Notes: a model not told the origin generated them from the letters alone. A stretch of DNA of 64,000 nucleotides from Monosiga brevicollis MX1 (GCF_000002865.3 NW_001865048.1:1065940-1129939); one strand, 5' to 3'; positions 22,818-34,256 are shown, counted from the stretch's first letter. Program-made: numbers and translations.

Positions 22818-23738
22818 TTAGCTGGGAATGGGCGCGACAACGGTGGTGTCTTGGACGGGCTTGGCAGAGCCTGCGGAGACGGCTACCATGGTGGTCATCA
22901 TGTTAGCTGCCGCCATGTTGTTAAAAGGCATCATCGGGTACATCATGTGCATGTTGCCCATGAAGAAGGGGTTGAAGGCCATGGGGTGCATCATGGCACT
23001 ACTGCTGGGTACGGTGGTGGCCGAGACAGGCGAACTCTTGAACATGGCCATGCTGGGCATGGTAACAGCGGGCAGCATCGAGCTGGGCATGATCGAGTGG
23101 GGTAGGGGCAAGTTGAAGTGGGCGGGTGCACTCAGCATGCCAGCTGGAGGCGAAATGGTTTGGGCGTGGGCCGAAAGCATGGAAGAGGGGCCAGCGCCAG
23201 CACCAGAGGAGTTGGATGAGGATCCTGAGACAATGGCTTGCAGGTCCTCGGTGCCGTTGCAGCGATCTTGATCCAGCAGACGCAAAAAGCGCGCGCGCAA
23301 GGTCTGTCATGGCATCAGGTCCAGGTGAAGTGAGCATGGCAACAGCACGCATATGTGGCTGACGGTTAACCCGCTTAAAGGAGATATGGTGTGCGTGCTA
23401 GACTTTGACGCGTGACTCACCATGCTGCTGGGCTTGTTAGCAAGGGACGAACTCTTGGCAAGGTCATTGAGCTGTTCGAGCAACTTCAAAGCCTTGTCGG
23501 CCGTCTTGGGCAGATGTTGGCGATCCATGCGCCAAGCTCGTGAGTGGGACGGCTGCCAGAAGCACTTGTACTCGGAGAGGCAGTGGCGGATCGACGTTTT
23601 CCATCGCGCGCGTTGGAGAATGTTGACGTCGGCCTGATGGGCTTCGAGCCAGGCGCAGATCTGCTTGGTGGTGAGACCGCGCTCGCTGTCGTGGTCGGCC
23701 AGCGCCAGCGAGACGCAGGCGGCATAAGTCAAAGGCAT
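22818..23738 (-). CDS. Divergent forkhead-domain transcription factor
   Basis: Start at 23738 (MPLTYAACVSLALADHD). The first exon carries a winged-helix resembling forkhead. LTYAACVSLALAD aligns with the YSYIALIAMAI helix and LTTKQICAWLEAH with LTLNEIYQFI. The recognition helix RWKTSIRHCLSEYKCF aligns with RWQNSIRHNLSFNDCF. The DNA-contacting Arg-His pair is kept, but the usual Asn before Ser and the Asn after His are Thr and Cys. The domain starts almost at residue 1, so the N-terminal extension of most FOX proteins is absent. A donor at ATG|GTGAGT (near 23420) splices to exon 2 at about 23303. Exon 2 encodes ARFLRLLDQDRC and then a Met/Ser/Pro-rich low-complexity tail to 22818, possibly an activation domain. 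DNA-binding specificity may differ from canonical FOX. Confidence 0.72.
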
Positions 23739-26708
23739 GATCTTGGTCTGGTGTATTCAGATAAGAAAAGGACAACCAAAAAAAGAGGAGGGGAGGGAGG
23801 GTAGCAAGACGGCGTGTGGGATTTGCGAGTCGGTGCTCGCTCGCCGGGGAGAAGGGTCAAGTCAAAAAAATGCGAGTGTGGGTCGTCTGAGATGAACAAG
23901 TGAGGGTGGTTCGGAATAGGGGGTTCCCCTTGGTGTATCCACACATTCGCGTAAACCAGGCGGTGGATGCAGGCCCTGAAAAGGGGTGATCACCTGTGGG
24001 ACATGGTTTAGAATAAGCCTGAGGGTCAGGCGGGGTGCGGTGGTGGGTGCCCGATGGTGGGGGTTGCTGCTTTTTTTTGGTCTCTTTGGGGCAGGTTTGG
24101 GCGGGTTCTTGAGAGGTGATCAGCGAATCAACGCGTCGAGTTGCCTGTCCACGCATCGGAGGGTGGTGGGGGTGTTCTGTGGAACCTCGTTTAACATGGG
24201 GTGATTGCATCGTGGTTGACGCTGCGCAAACTCGGCATGTCGTTCGCCTTCCGACTTTCTTCATCTTAATGTTTGATGACTTATCATGAAGAACCAACGT
24301 CGCGAGTGTTCTTGTGCCAAAGTCAAAGGTCGGATCCTTGGGGCCTCTTCAAGTCGGAACTGCTGGTTGGGGGCTGGTTCTGAGGAAAGATTAGCAAGAA
24401 TTGTACAAGCACACATTGAAAGTGGACATGATAATGTGTGGAAATGGACAAACGACAAGGCGTTGTATGTTCTTTTGTGTTAGCTGTGGTCGCTTCGACC
24501 CCCCCTTCCCTTGAGGCATTGCAAAGCAAGCAGAGCAAGTACGTGAATGAATGAACCCTACGAATGGTTTTCTTTTGTTTTCAAAGTGTTTTTATCCTTT
24601 TTGTTTGTTGAGTTATTTTTGGTTCTTTTTTTTTTTAACATGTATGTGGTTTTGCGAGGTCGGATAACAATGATGATGTGGGTGGGGTCGGATATGGGGC
24701 ATCTCATTCGAATGAGGGGTGTCGGGGGACAATGCTTGGGTACAAGGTCCATGGACATTCACGCATGAGGATGCGAACCATGTGATGGCGCCTGTTGGTG
24801 GGGGTGAAAAGCCCTATACCGGTTGGATTTTGTCAGTCCTCCACATCGCTGCGAGGATGAGACTACGAAACAAGGATGCTATAGCATCCTATTTTGTCAC
24901 CTGAGCGCCAACAGCTTGAAAACGAATCAAGCAACACCCGGACATTGCTTGCATCAAGGAACGCTCGCTCGCCCTTCGCGGAAGCTTCGAGAAGACAGCT
25001 GTGCCCTTTCACGATGGCGAAACTTCAATCATCCCCAAAACTTGGTGTAGATGGGGCATGTTGATTCCGTTTAATTCTTCTGTTCATGGGAGGCACGCGC
25101 GTTTGCCAGGCTCAACGTCGTCCTTTTGGTCGTTGATACCCGTGCAGACACAATGTCACGCGCCCTCCCACCACCCTGCCCCCTTCCAAATCAGCCAAGG
25201 GGGAGTCCAGCTGCCCCGTGGAGCAGTGCCTTTTCGGGTTGTCGTTCGATCCGGTACTGGCTCCGTCGAAACCGAAAGGCACCACCACTCAAGTCCGACT
25301 CGATGGATGCGATGGCGCCGACAGGCGCTGTGGAAGAGGTTGACTGAAGCAAGCCTGGTGTGGCAGCTGGGACTTGTCCTTCCGTAACCTCTCGGGCTGT
25401 CTGGTCAAGTGGTCACTGCAGCTTCATCTCCGCAGCTCCCTTTCCCTCGCCTGATCATGGTCGTTCGCGAGAATGTGTGGGCTGAAAAACCCCTCCGCCC
25501 CCCTTGCCATAAACTACGAACAAGGCGATTCTGCCGAATGCGCAACGATTCCTTGAGATCATTGAAATGTTCCGGGGCGCGTGGTACAGCTTTGGGGATG
25601 GCTTTTGGCTTTTCAAACTATGCGTTTGGTTCCAACGACTTTTTTCGTGTTGACTCACACTCTTTTGGTGTGAGCTGACCCTAGGCTTCCGAATCCACGG
25701 TCAGCACGCGGGGTTTCGGGGAGGCACCAACTCGGTTCATAAGGGGACAAGACAAGAGTGGTTGTGGGAACAGTAGGCATCCAAACCCTCTACTTGGACT
25801 TCTCCAAAAACGGTCGATTCCTCAGCTTTTCGTGCAAAAGTGCCTCGTTCACCGGACTTTTGTGAAGTTTTCACCGAAGATGACGCTGATCTCAACGTTT
25901 CCGTGAATCCCCAAGGTGTGTGTGGCGCGGTGTGTCCCTGCACTGCTTTGTTGTGCCTTCTCTTGTGTTGTGTTGTGCTGTGCTGTGCTGTGTTGTACTG
26001 GTCCGTGCTGGACTGACCTGTACTTGTACTGTTTGCTGTCTGTTCTGTGCTGCGAGGATGGTTCAAACTGTTGTTGGGATGATGGCCCGTTCAACATCGT
26101 GTTTGGGTATCAACTTGAGACCCAACAACCAAAGCTTGGTGGTGGATCGGAGGAAACGTGGCTGGTCAGCCTGGGCACCTGAGAAACCCCAAGGAAGGAC
26201 ATTGACACCCAGGCCGTTGAACAGTCCTCACACACCACGACAATGCATCCGAGGCGTTGTGCCCGAGAACGAAAGATCCATTCCGATGGAGTCGACAAAC
26301 AAAAACTGCATCGGTTTCCTCCAACTCGCCCATCAGCACCTCTCTCGAGGCCATGCGTGCGTGCATGCATCAAAGACAGAGCAGTTTAAGGGGTTTGATG
26401 ACGGAGATGGCTGCGAGCGTCTTGCAAGACGTCCGCGCCCACTTGAGCATTGGAAGACGGCTGCTTTTTGCGAGGTAAACTGCAGGGTGCGGTGAACCAA
26501 GCGCGACGTGAGGTTTGAGACCACCATAGGGATGGACAACAACAACAACAACAATAACAGCGATTTCAGGAAGAAAGAAGAATCAGAAAGCCTACAGGGG
26601 GCTGTTTTGCCGCTTCTCCAAGCGCTCTTTGCCCCTACATGATCGTGGTGCAGGCATGTGTGCCACGACCCAGCGATGAGCGGAGCGTCCCTTGCACTCT
26701 GGTTGCCG
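23739..26708. other. Gene-poor 3-kb region
   Basis: The largest stretch without a supported gene. It contains a perfect 18-base palindrome (24873-24890) and a TGTGCTGTGTTG-type repeat (about 25955-26010) that creates a spurious Cys/Val open frame. The longest frames (25001-25387, 25920-26495) show no domain, signal peptide or splice-consistent extension. Upstream regulatory sequence for the forkhead gene and a long 3' flank of the I-BAR-like gene are plausible contents. Confidence 0.5.
24873..24890. repeat. Perfect 18-base palindrome
   Basis: AGGATGCTATAGCATCCT equals its own reverse complement with no spacer. It could be a dimer-binding site or the relic of a small element. No flanking direct repeats were noticed. 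Confidence 0.8.
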
Positions 26709-29340
26709 TCAGCGCTGGTGCAGTGCGTCACAGCACACTGCCATTCCAAGCAAAGTCTCGACTGACCGTTGAGCCACCATTTCTGCGAGGCTGGACATGT
26801 TGGCACCGCCGCCGCCGCTGTCGTTGCCAGAGTCAAACCACAATAGATAGAAGAGCCCATTGGTCAAGATCACAGGCATGAAAAAAAAAAAAAAAAAAGG
26901 TGAAGGGAGAAGGCGGCCAACCCGTCATCACGTACGAGGCTGCAGCTTCACGCTTCATCTGCTCCAAGTGCGCCTCCCGGGCCGCTTTTTGCTCATCCGT
27001 GGCTACACGAAAGCAAATATGAAAAAAAACATGAGTCAAAGCACGCAATGCTCGGCTGGTCGGTGTACTTGCCACACGCACACACAAGTGCACCCAAGCG
27101 CGAAGCTCCAGACACGCAACATTGTCGAACGTACGTGGATGCCAGCTGGAACCTGAGGATATGGGGATGTGGTCCTTGAGAAGGTCAGGGGGTGGGCCTA
27201 CACGTAGCCAATCATCGCCCAAAGCATCCGTGAGCACTCAGTCCCCTGGCCAAATAAATTATGATTAATTGAAGAAGAAAAACAACACCCTCGCACACAA
27301 ACTTCACAATCACAGAGCGCGCATCAAGCCAACCGGGTGGAGGTGGTGGGGGTGCACCCGCGGCAGTTGGCTTGATGGCACTGGGCGTGGCCATGATTGG
27401 GCTCGGCTCGGTGGAGGCGGGTGTGTTTTGTGGCGGTGCAGGTGGCCGAAGGCTGGCGCCGGGCGCATCCTGCGGAGGCGGCGGAATAGACAAGATGGCA
27501 TGCGCTGGTTTGGCTGGTGGTGTCGGTGGCTTCAGCGGCGAGTAGTTGCCCGAGCTACCCGGCACCAATGAAGGCGGAGGGGGTGGCAAAGAAGCGCTGC
27601 TCTCCTGTTCCTCGTCCCCTTCAAAATCGTCAAAGTCATCTTCCTCGTCGTCCGTCGTCACTTCATCGCCATCCAGCTCGTGGGTATCGTGGCGTCTCAA
27701 AGGTGACGCCTGAATACCTCCACCCAACGCTGGCGCTGGCGGTGGCGGTGGTGGCGGCGGTGGTGCCGTTCCCGTCATTGCGGGGGCTGGCATGGCAGTT
27801 GATGCGGAAGAGGGAGGAGCAATGGCCCCTTTATTTGCCTGAGCTCCGTTTAAGACGACCATGGAAGGCCGCACCGGCTTGGCGTAGACTCCACTGGGTG
27901 TGCGGGACACGGTAGACATGTTGTCCTCGGCTAGACCGGCTGAAGGTTGCCCATTCCTGTTCTGCACGGCCGTTTGCAGCGCATGCAGGGTGGGATGAAA
28001 GGGCAGCAAGTCTGGATTGGCCGCCAGTCGCAGCACATCCTCACTCTGCTGCCTATCCCATGGGATTTGATCAGAAGAGGGCCGTGAGGCATTGTTGGTG
28101 ATTCAGATCAATGGAGAGACAGGCCCTGACCCTGACATTGATGTTTGGTACAACAAGTTTGCGCGTTGCAAGGGAAACGAGTTAGGAGAGCAGGACCAGT
28201 TGTCAACAACACCAGAGCATGCCGTACGCAATCAAGGGCAGAGAAAGTTGGGCCTCGAGACAGGAGTCACCGAGGACGGCAAAGTCTTCGGCCAGAGAGC
28301 AAAGGAAGCGACGCTCTCCCGTGATAAGACGGCGGGCCATCTCCATCTGGTGGTCTTCGTACTCGGCACAGCTGCGAGCAAATTCAAACACGGCCGCATT
28401 GGCTGGAGCCACCTTGTCTGGCTTGGCCGAGGCGCGTTTGCAGGCCTTGACCATTCGCGACGAATCCTTGTGCACCTTGCGTCGATCCTCGTCGGCTTCT
28501 ACGCTCAATGCCGTGGTGCATCTCAACGATGAGTGCCACATCGGCTTACTTGCGTGATTTCGGCAATACCAACAGTGACAAGCGCCTGCACCTTGCCCTG
28601 CCCTGACTTCGACCTGCCGTCTGAGATATTGGATGACGTACGGCGGGTGAGTTGGCGTTCGGCGTCCTGGGCGCGCTTGGGCCAGACTGTGGCGTGTTCG
28701 TAGAAAAAGGGTAACACTTGCTGCATGAGCACCATGCTGACTGTATGCATGTTGGCATTGTACGCTTGAAGCTGGGCCACCAAGCGAATACAGCTCGCGC
28801 TCAGCGTCTCAATGTCTCCTGAGGCATCAGATTCACGATGGGAGAGAGGCGAGGGTGACCGTGAGGAGAGCCAATCAAGGTGTGGCGATACGCTCTGAGT
28901 CACGCGAGCTGGGACTGGGGTGCTGACCATCGGCCTCGATATGTGGGCCCAGCAGGGCATGCGTAGCTTCGAAGAAGTCGGCGCCAACCTGACAAGCTTG
29001 CCTGAGGGCGCATGAGGCATGGTCAAACACCCGAGAGTAAGGGCAAGAGGACTGTGGCAGATGAGAAAGTTGGTGCGTTGCGACACGTACGCCAGGTGTG
29101 ACTGATACTTTTGGCCCAGGTGCATGAGCTTGTCCATCTTGCGAGCCGTCACCTGGATAGGAAGGAATGCCAGCTGGCTGTGAGACGGCGAAACGAGGCG
29201 GGGCGATGCTGTTGTCTGCGATCATCTTTCAGTCAGACCTTGATGCGCTCAACGCTGGCAGCAGAGAGGCCATGATAGTCTCGAGCACGCTGCGTGGCGG
29301 CCTCGGCCTCGAGCAGTACCTCAAAGGCCCGCGTCGCCAT
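26709..29340 (-). CDS. I-BAR (IMD)-like actin/membrane adaptor with proline-rich region
   Basis: Start at 29340 (MATRAFEVLLEAE). The helical N-terminal half spans several exons: KMDKLMHLGQKYQSHLA (29125), CQVGADFFEATHALLG (28985), RLVAQLQAYNANMHTVSMVL (28790-28730), HKDSSRMVKACKRA (28460) and LITGERRFLCSLAEDFAVLG (28330-28270). The last block resembles ALTEERRRFCFLVEKQ of IRSp53-type IMD domains, and GQKYQSHL resembles GKNYEKAL. A long Pro-rich exon (about 28030-27310) carries several poly-Pro runs and an acidic patch (TTDDEEDDFDDFEGD), suiting SH3 or profilin binding. Final exons encode DEQKAAREAHLEQMKREA (near 26950) and NMSSLAEMVAQR (near 26800). The stop at 26709 is approximate. The family curves membranes outward and links Rac/Cdc42 to actin. 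No SH3 domain was seen, so a MIM/ABBA-like or distinct architecture is possible. Confidence 0.6.
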
Positions 29341-29649
29341 GGTGCTGAAGTCCGGGAACCAAAACCAGGAAAAGAGGAGTTGCCACCCAGACAGAGAAGC
29401 GCGAACAAGGTCTGAGGGATCTGGCAAAAGGCAAGGGGTTGGCTGGCAAGACCAGCGCGGTTCTTTGAAAACGAAGGTCACTGGCATAGATGAGCGCGCA
29501 CCCGACCAATCGACGGCAGTGGTTGCTCAGAGCGAATGACGCGCAACGTCTCGCAGCCGCAAGCCAAGACGACCAAGCATGCATGCACTTCAAAAGTTCT
29601 TGTATGCGAATACAGTGAGCATATTACACTCTCAACACCTAATGTCAGA

Positions 29650-29910
29650 TGTTTTATCTTCCTTTCTCTTTCTCTTTTGTCTCTCCCTCTCTCTCTCTCT
29701 TTCTCTTTTGTCTCTCTCCCTCTCTCAAACTCTCTCAAACTCTCTCGCTCTCTCTCTCTCTCGCTCGAACTCTCTCGCTCGAACTCTCTCTCTCAAACTC
29801 TCTCTCTCAAACTCTCTCTCTCAAACTCTCTCTTCTCAAACTCTCTCTCAAACTCTCTCAAACTCTTTCTTCTCTCTCTTCTACACACACACACTCCTCT
29901 CTCTCTCTCT
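29650..29910. repeat. CT-rich (CTCTCAAA)n simple repeat
   Basis: Long pyrimidine-rich tract of CTCTCT interrupted regularly by CAAA or CGAA, directly upstream of the p47 start (29957) and within the divergent gap with the I-BAR-like gene. Overlapping open frames of Leu-Ser repeats are artefacts. Confidence 0.95.
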
Positions 29911-29956
29911 CAGTGACAGTGACTGGAGCTGCAAGAGGACCAAAAACGGCAGCGCC

Positions 29957-31960
29957 ATGGATGAGTCTGAGAAGCTGAGCTTGTTTTGCGGTGCGACGGG
30001 AGCCAGTCCCGCCGAGGCCACTGCATATCTACAACGCGCTTCGGGCGACGCACAGGTAGGATGCGGGGCTGGCGGCTGTGGGGGAAACCCACGTCACGTT
30101 GTGCCAAGAACGGCTCCCGCATCGCTCACGGTGACGGTGCCGCGCTCGGCGCGCGCCTGAACAACCCCCACCTCGTTTAGACAGCCATCATCTTGTATCT
30201 GGCCGAACACGATGAAACAGGCATGGAGAATGAGGCACCTGACCATCACACCAGCGGCCCGGTTGCCGCGACGGCCTCGGCCCAGCCAACCGCGCCCGTC
30301 ACAGCCGCCGCGCAACCCCAGCAACCGCGTCGGTGCGTATGCGCACAACCCTTGCGAGCGTCGCCCGCGCCCATGCAATGCGAGCAATGGGCACCCATGA
30401 GCGTTGCAGTGTCTGGAGCTCGACCAGCGTCCTCGAGTGCGAATGCAGCCGTGTGTGGTCTGGCTTGATCAACACACTGACACTGCCCCTGCCGTTGCCC
30501 ATACCTAGAACCGGTATTGCCACGTTCTCGAGCATGGCCTCGGATGAGGCCAAACCCGATGCAGGACAGACCTTTTTCAGTGGGGGAGATCGCAGGTGCA
30601 GCAGCTGGCGTCTCTCTGGCCAGGCACTCACACCCAATCTCCCGCGCGTGTACTGACCGCCCCTTTGCCGTCGACGCCGCTGTTTTGGTGGTCCATTTTG
30701 CAGTGGCATTGCAGTGCAGGGCCCACCCAAGGATGCCAACGAAGCGCGCAACGCATTTCTGGAGCGAGCCAAAGAGTAGGTCCGCTGCTCACACGAGGCA
30801 CGGCCGCAAGCTGTCTTTTGCTCACGCGCGCCGCCGGCCCCAATCGAGCAGGGTCGGACAGTCGATGGACGAGTATCGACAGCAAGAAGCTGAGGCCGCT
30901 CGCCAGCGTTCGGCCTTTGCTGGTCAAGGTACACGTCGCAGCGCTTTTTGCTACGCAATCGGGCCGTGTGCCTGCTCACACTCACTCGCGGTACTCGCTC
31001 GGAAATCGGGCTGTTTTTTATCAATGCAGGCTTTCGCTTGGGCGAGACCGACACCGTGCCGTCCGAAACGGTAGGCGTGCCTCTGGCGGCCAGGGCCCAG
31101 CCACCCGAGAAGAAGCTGGTCAAGATCACATTCTGGCGGGGTGGCTTTTCCGTGGATGACGGTGAAAACACGCCCACACTTCGCAACATGACCGACCCTG
31201 CCAATCAACAGTTCCTCAATGAAGTATCTTCTGGGTTCGTAGCGCCACCGGCATTTGACCCCGGTGCCTGCAGTGTGTTTATCGTGCCATTCATTTCTTG
31301 GGCCATTTTTCTCAAGCCTGACCTCGGACGAGAGCCTTTAGCCCCAAGACTCACTGCTCCTGTGCTCGAAACGCAATCAAATTAGTTTTGTCCCCCAAGA
31401 ACTGCGCAGTTTGGGGAACAATGTTCATGTTGAGCTTGAGGATCGGCACGATGAACCCTTTGAGGCACCCAAGCGACAGGTGCGCTCTTTTGCGGGAGCT
31501 GGGCATCGTTTGGGTGCCCCCACCCCGGCCATGGGTGGGGCCCAAGACTCAACCACATCGACCCCAGCTGCGTCTTCGACGGCCGCTGCCACCTCGGCCC
31601 CAAGCATGCGACCCGTGGATGAGAGCAAGCCCACCACCAAAGTGCAGATTCGCCTCGCTGATAATACGCGTCTGGTCGGTCATTTCAACGAAGACGCCAC
31701 CATCGGGGATTTGCGGGCCTTTGTCGACCAGTACGTTTGGTTCCTCCCACGATGGGCCGACTGTAAAGTACATAACCTTGATGCGCGACTCACCTGATAC
31801 TCTCTTCTATGTACGCACCCTCCATTGGCATAGCTCTCGACCCGGCGGTGCTCCTTATGTCCTGATGACGCGTGTGCCTCGCCGAGATCTCACTGACCAT
31901 AATGAGACCCTGAAGCAAGCCCAGCTCCTGAACGCCGCCGTGTTTCAACGACCTCTGTAA
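29957..31960 (+). CDS. NSFL1C: p47 / NSFL1C-type UBX-domain cofactor of p97
   Basis: Adaptor recruiting the AAA ATPase p97/VCP for Golgi and ER membrane fusion. Exons in order: UBA-like N-terminus (MDESEKLSLFCGATGASPAE..AYLQRASGDAQ); AIILYLAEHDE (30184); FFSGGDRR (30570); GPPKDANEARNAFLERAKE (30720-30776); and a Gln/Arg-rich exon ending FAGQG, followed by FRLGETD, the FAGGGYRLG equivalent. The SEP domain is VKITFWRGGFSVDDGE..NPANQ-like DPANQQFLNEVSSG (31110-31230). Next comes FVPQELRSLGNNVHVELEDRHDE, continuing to the UBX domain (VQIRLADNTRLVGHFNEDATI, 31640-31710). The final exon has GAPYVLMTRVPRRDL and LLNAAVFQRPL. The C-terminal UBX loop reads TRVPRR where animals have TTFPNK; the FP-type turn that binds p97 is thus VP. 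Length and domain order match the family. Confidence 0.93.
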
Positions 31961-32549
31961 ACAAACCCGGAAGCCACCAGTTTATCGCCAAGCATCTCCA
32001 TCCTCGTGGTATCTCTGAAATCCAACGGATCCGGTGTTGCTCGGCGCACTTTGGTGGTCGACAGTACGCGCTTTCTGTTAGGGCGTGGACACAAAAAATT
32101 TCAGAACAACTGTGGAAAAAAAAAGAAAAAAAGTCTTGAAAAATTCTCAATTTATTTGATGGAAAATTTTCGAAAATTCACTGCAGCCAAATGGCCTTCA
32201 AACAATACTCCGGCACACAGAGCAGGGGGGGCACGGTAACGTACCGCGCCCACGACCCATTGCACTTCTGCAAGTCTCGGCATAACGACTGGGCTAACGA
32301 AACTTTTGATTCATCATTCACGTTGAGCAGAAAACAAAGGTAAACAAAAGCAAAAGCAAAAAGCAAAAAGCAAGGTCACGCATTCACGCCACACCAGCTG
32401 GTACACTCCCGCTACGTCACACATTTGAACACGCAATGAATGCAGGCCTGCAGACAGCTCACACCACTGGTCCCGGCGCTGTCAGATGAAACAGGACAAT
32501 TTATGTCCTGATCATGCCAAGCACTCTTCGCGGGGGCATAAAGCCCAAT
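31961..32549. other. Intergenic, tail-to-tail
   Basis: AT-rich 3' flanks of p47 (+) and the ATG14-like gene (-). It includes A-rich and AAAATTTTC-like stretches at 32110-32190 and AAGCAAAAGCAAAAAGC runs near 32345-32375. No gene or RNA was recognised. Confidence 0.6.
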
Positions 32550-34256
32550 CTAATCTTCGAGAGCAAAGTCGTCCAGTCCGAGCCAGCGAGAGGGAATGAC
32601 GTCGACCAACGAGACGCCTGCGGCCAAGCCGGCCCCCAGGTTGAGATTGGTCGAAGGGTGAGTGCACTGGTGGATGAGCTCGAGCGGCGACTTGATGATG
32701 GATTGGCGGCTCCCGTGCGTTGTGATGAGCTGCAAAGTCGCACCATCCTGTAAGAACACAGTGGCCAGGGCATGCTTGAGCTGCGTATAGGTGGTCGTCA
32801 CGCGTGCCGGTGACACTTTGACCCACGGCGCATTGGCGGCGCTCTCGGCCAGCTGTTCCAGTGCCGATGCCGACAGCACGTCGCAGGCCGCTGACAAATT
32901 CAATGCCTGACAGAGCGCTCGACAAAAGGCGGCAAGCGCATGAAGGGCGCTGAGCACAGCCGCGGCGTCGCGTGTCAGCGCCGCCAACACGTCGTCGTCA
33001 GCTGGCAGCGGCAGCCCAGCAATGGTTTCATGCCGAACCAAGAACAACTCCTTGAGCGCTAGCACGCGCAGTTGCCGGACGGTTTGGAGGCGCACGCGCA
33101 CGCAGGACAAACACATGACTTGAAGTTGTGCGCCAGCGCGTGAGCCGTGCGAAGCCTCCCCACCCGACGAGCTGCTGAGGTACCCCTGGGGCAGACGAGT
33201 TACCGAATGTGTGCACGGTTGGATTTCGGCCAGTCGCAGGTGCTGAGCTTGCTGCATGCGACGATTCAGCTCTGTAACTGCGAGGTGCTGTGACTGTAGT
33301 ACTCGCGAATGATCCAGGTCTGGTTCGAGTGAGGTCTCCTGGGCCGTTGCGCGGCACGTCGCCGGCGGATCTGGCTGCGGGGAAACCGATGCGTCCGGCG
33401 CCGTCACGGTGGTCGATGCCCGTTCCACTGGTCCTGTGTGTGGCTCTGGCGGTGGAGATGGCATGGGTGGGGGTTGCAGGAGGGGCACATGTTCTGGCGC
33501 CTGACCCAAGGCATCGATGTGTGCTTGTAAGCGGCGGAGCCAGGCCAGATGCGTTCGATCCAACTCGGTGCGCGCGCCAAGTAGCTGTTGCTGGGCCCTG
33601 GCCTGCTTTTGTGCCAAGTTGGCGCAATGCCGGCGCACAAGATGCTCCCGATTGCTGGCAAGGGTGAGGGCCTTGATGAGCGCCACCTGAGCCTTGCGGC
33701 GCTGCTGTAGCTGTTGAACAAGTCGTCGACGGGCCGCGTGGCGCATCTGAAGCGTGTGTAGTAGTCGTAGACGCGTGGTTTGTTCCCCATCCAAAGTTGC
33801 CAACTGGTCGCGTGCGTGCTGCGCGGCGCTGCGAGCTGCATGCAAGCGAGCCACCTTGCTGCCGAGGGGCTCGTGGAGCTGGGCCATAATTTGTTGCACG
33901 GGCGCCTGTGCCCGGGCGACGAGGGAGGCGTGCAGGGGTGGGGCGTCGACATCTTCAAGGGGGCCATGCTGTGCATGTGGATCACCTGAAGCTGGGCCCA
34001 CGGGCTCTTCGGCCAACAGGGCATGGATGTGGTCATGCAGGAGGCCTGGCAGGGCGGATGCGGAGCGCGTGACCTCGCCCCCACTGAGACAGGCAGCGCA
34101 AAAGGCGCGGTGCATCACCCGGTGACACCCCGGGCATAGTGGGGCTGGGCGTGCTATTGCCGCGTTTGATCGCTCTGGGCTCACGGCACTCGTCGAATTG
34201 ATAGCATCGGGTTCCTGGGGGCTGACAGAGGTCGACGCCATTGTGACGCGGCTCAT
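32550..34256 (-). CDS. ATG14/Barkor-like protein, intronless
   Basis: Single uninterrupted reading frame of about 568 residues from the ATG at 34256 (MSRVTMASTS; a second ATG at 34241). The N-terminal CPGC..FCAAC is a paired-Cys motif of the kind found at the start of ATG14/Barkor. A long Arg/Gln/Ala-rich coiled-coil follows (about 33950-33500). A Pro-rich linker with PPPMPSPPPEP comes next. A C-terminal helical domain (33090-32560) includes CLSCVRVRLQTVRQLRVLALKELF, LHALAAFCRALCQALNLS, and TYTQLKHALATVFLQDG. The Cys motif / coiled coil / hydrophobic C-domain layout matches ATG14, the PI3K-complex subunit for autophagosome formation. UVRAG and other coiled-coil proteins are the alternatives. 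It lacks introns, unlike nearly all neighbours. Confidence 0.5.
   Translation of the reverse strand: MSRVTMASTSVSPQEPDAINSTSAVSPERSNAAIARPAPLCPGCHRVMHRAFCAACLSGGEVTRSASALPGLLHDHIHALLAEEPVGPASGDPHAQHGPLEDVDAPPLHASLVARAQAPVQQIMAQLHEPLGSKVARLHAARSAAQHARDQLATLDGEQTTRLRLLHTLQMRHAARRRLVQQLQQRRKAQVALIKALTLASNREHLVRRHCANLAQKQARAQQQLLGARTELDRTHLAWLRRLQAHIDALGQAPEHVPLLQPPPMPSPPPEPHTGPVERASTTVTAPDASVSPQPDPPATCRATAQETSLEPDLDHSRVLQSQHLAVTELNRRMQQAQHLRLAEIQPCTHSVTRLPQGYLSSSSGGEASHGSRAGAQLQVMCLSCVRVRLQTVRQLRVLALKELFLVRHETIAGLPLPADDDVLAALTRDAAAVLSALHALAAFCRALCQALNLSAACDVLSASALEQLAESAANAPWVKVSPARVTTTYTQLKHALATVFLQDGATLQLITTHGSRQSIIKSPLELIHQCTHPSTNLNLGAGLAAGVSLVDVIPSRWLGLDDFALED

Noticed and set aside
25920-26495. 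191-codon plus-strand frame in the gene-poor region
   Set aside because: N-terminal half is a TGTGCTG-repeat translation, and the rest has no recognisable domain or splice support.
29536-30160. Leu-Ser-rich plus-strand frames
   Set aside because: Translation of the CT-rich repeat. The real p47 start is the ATG at 29957.
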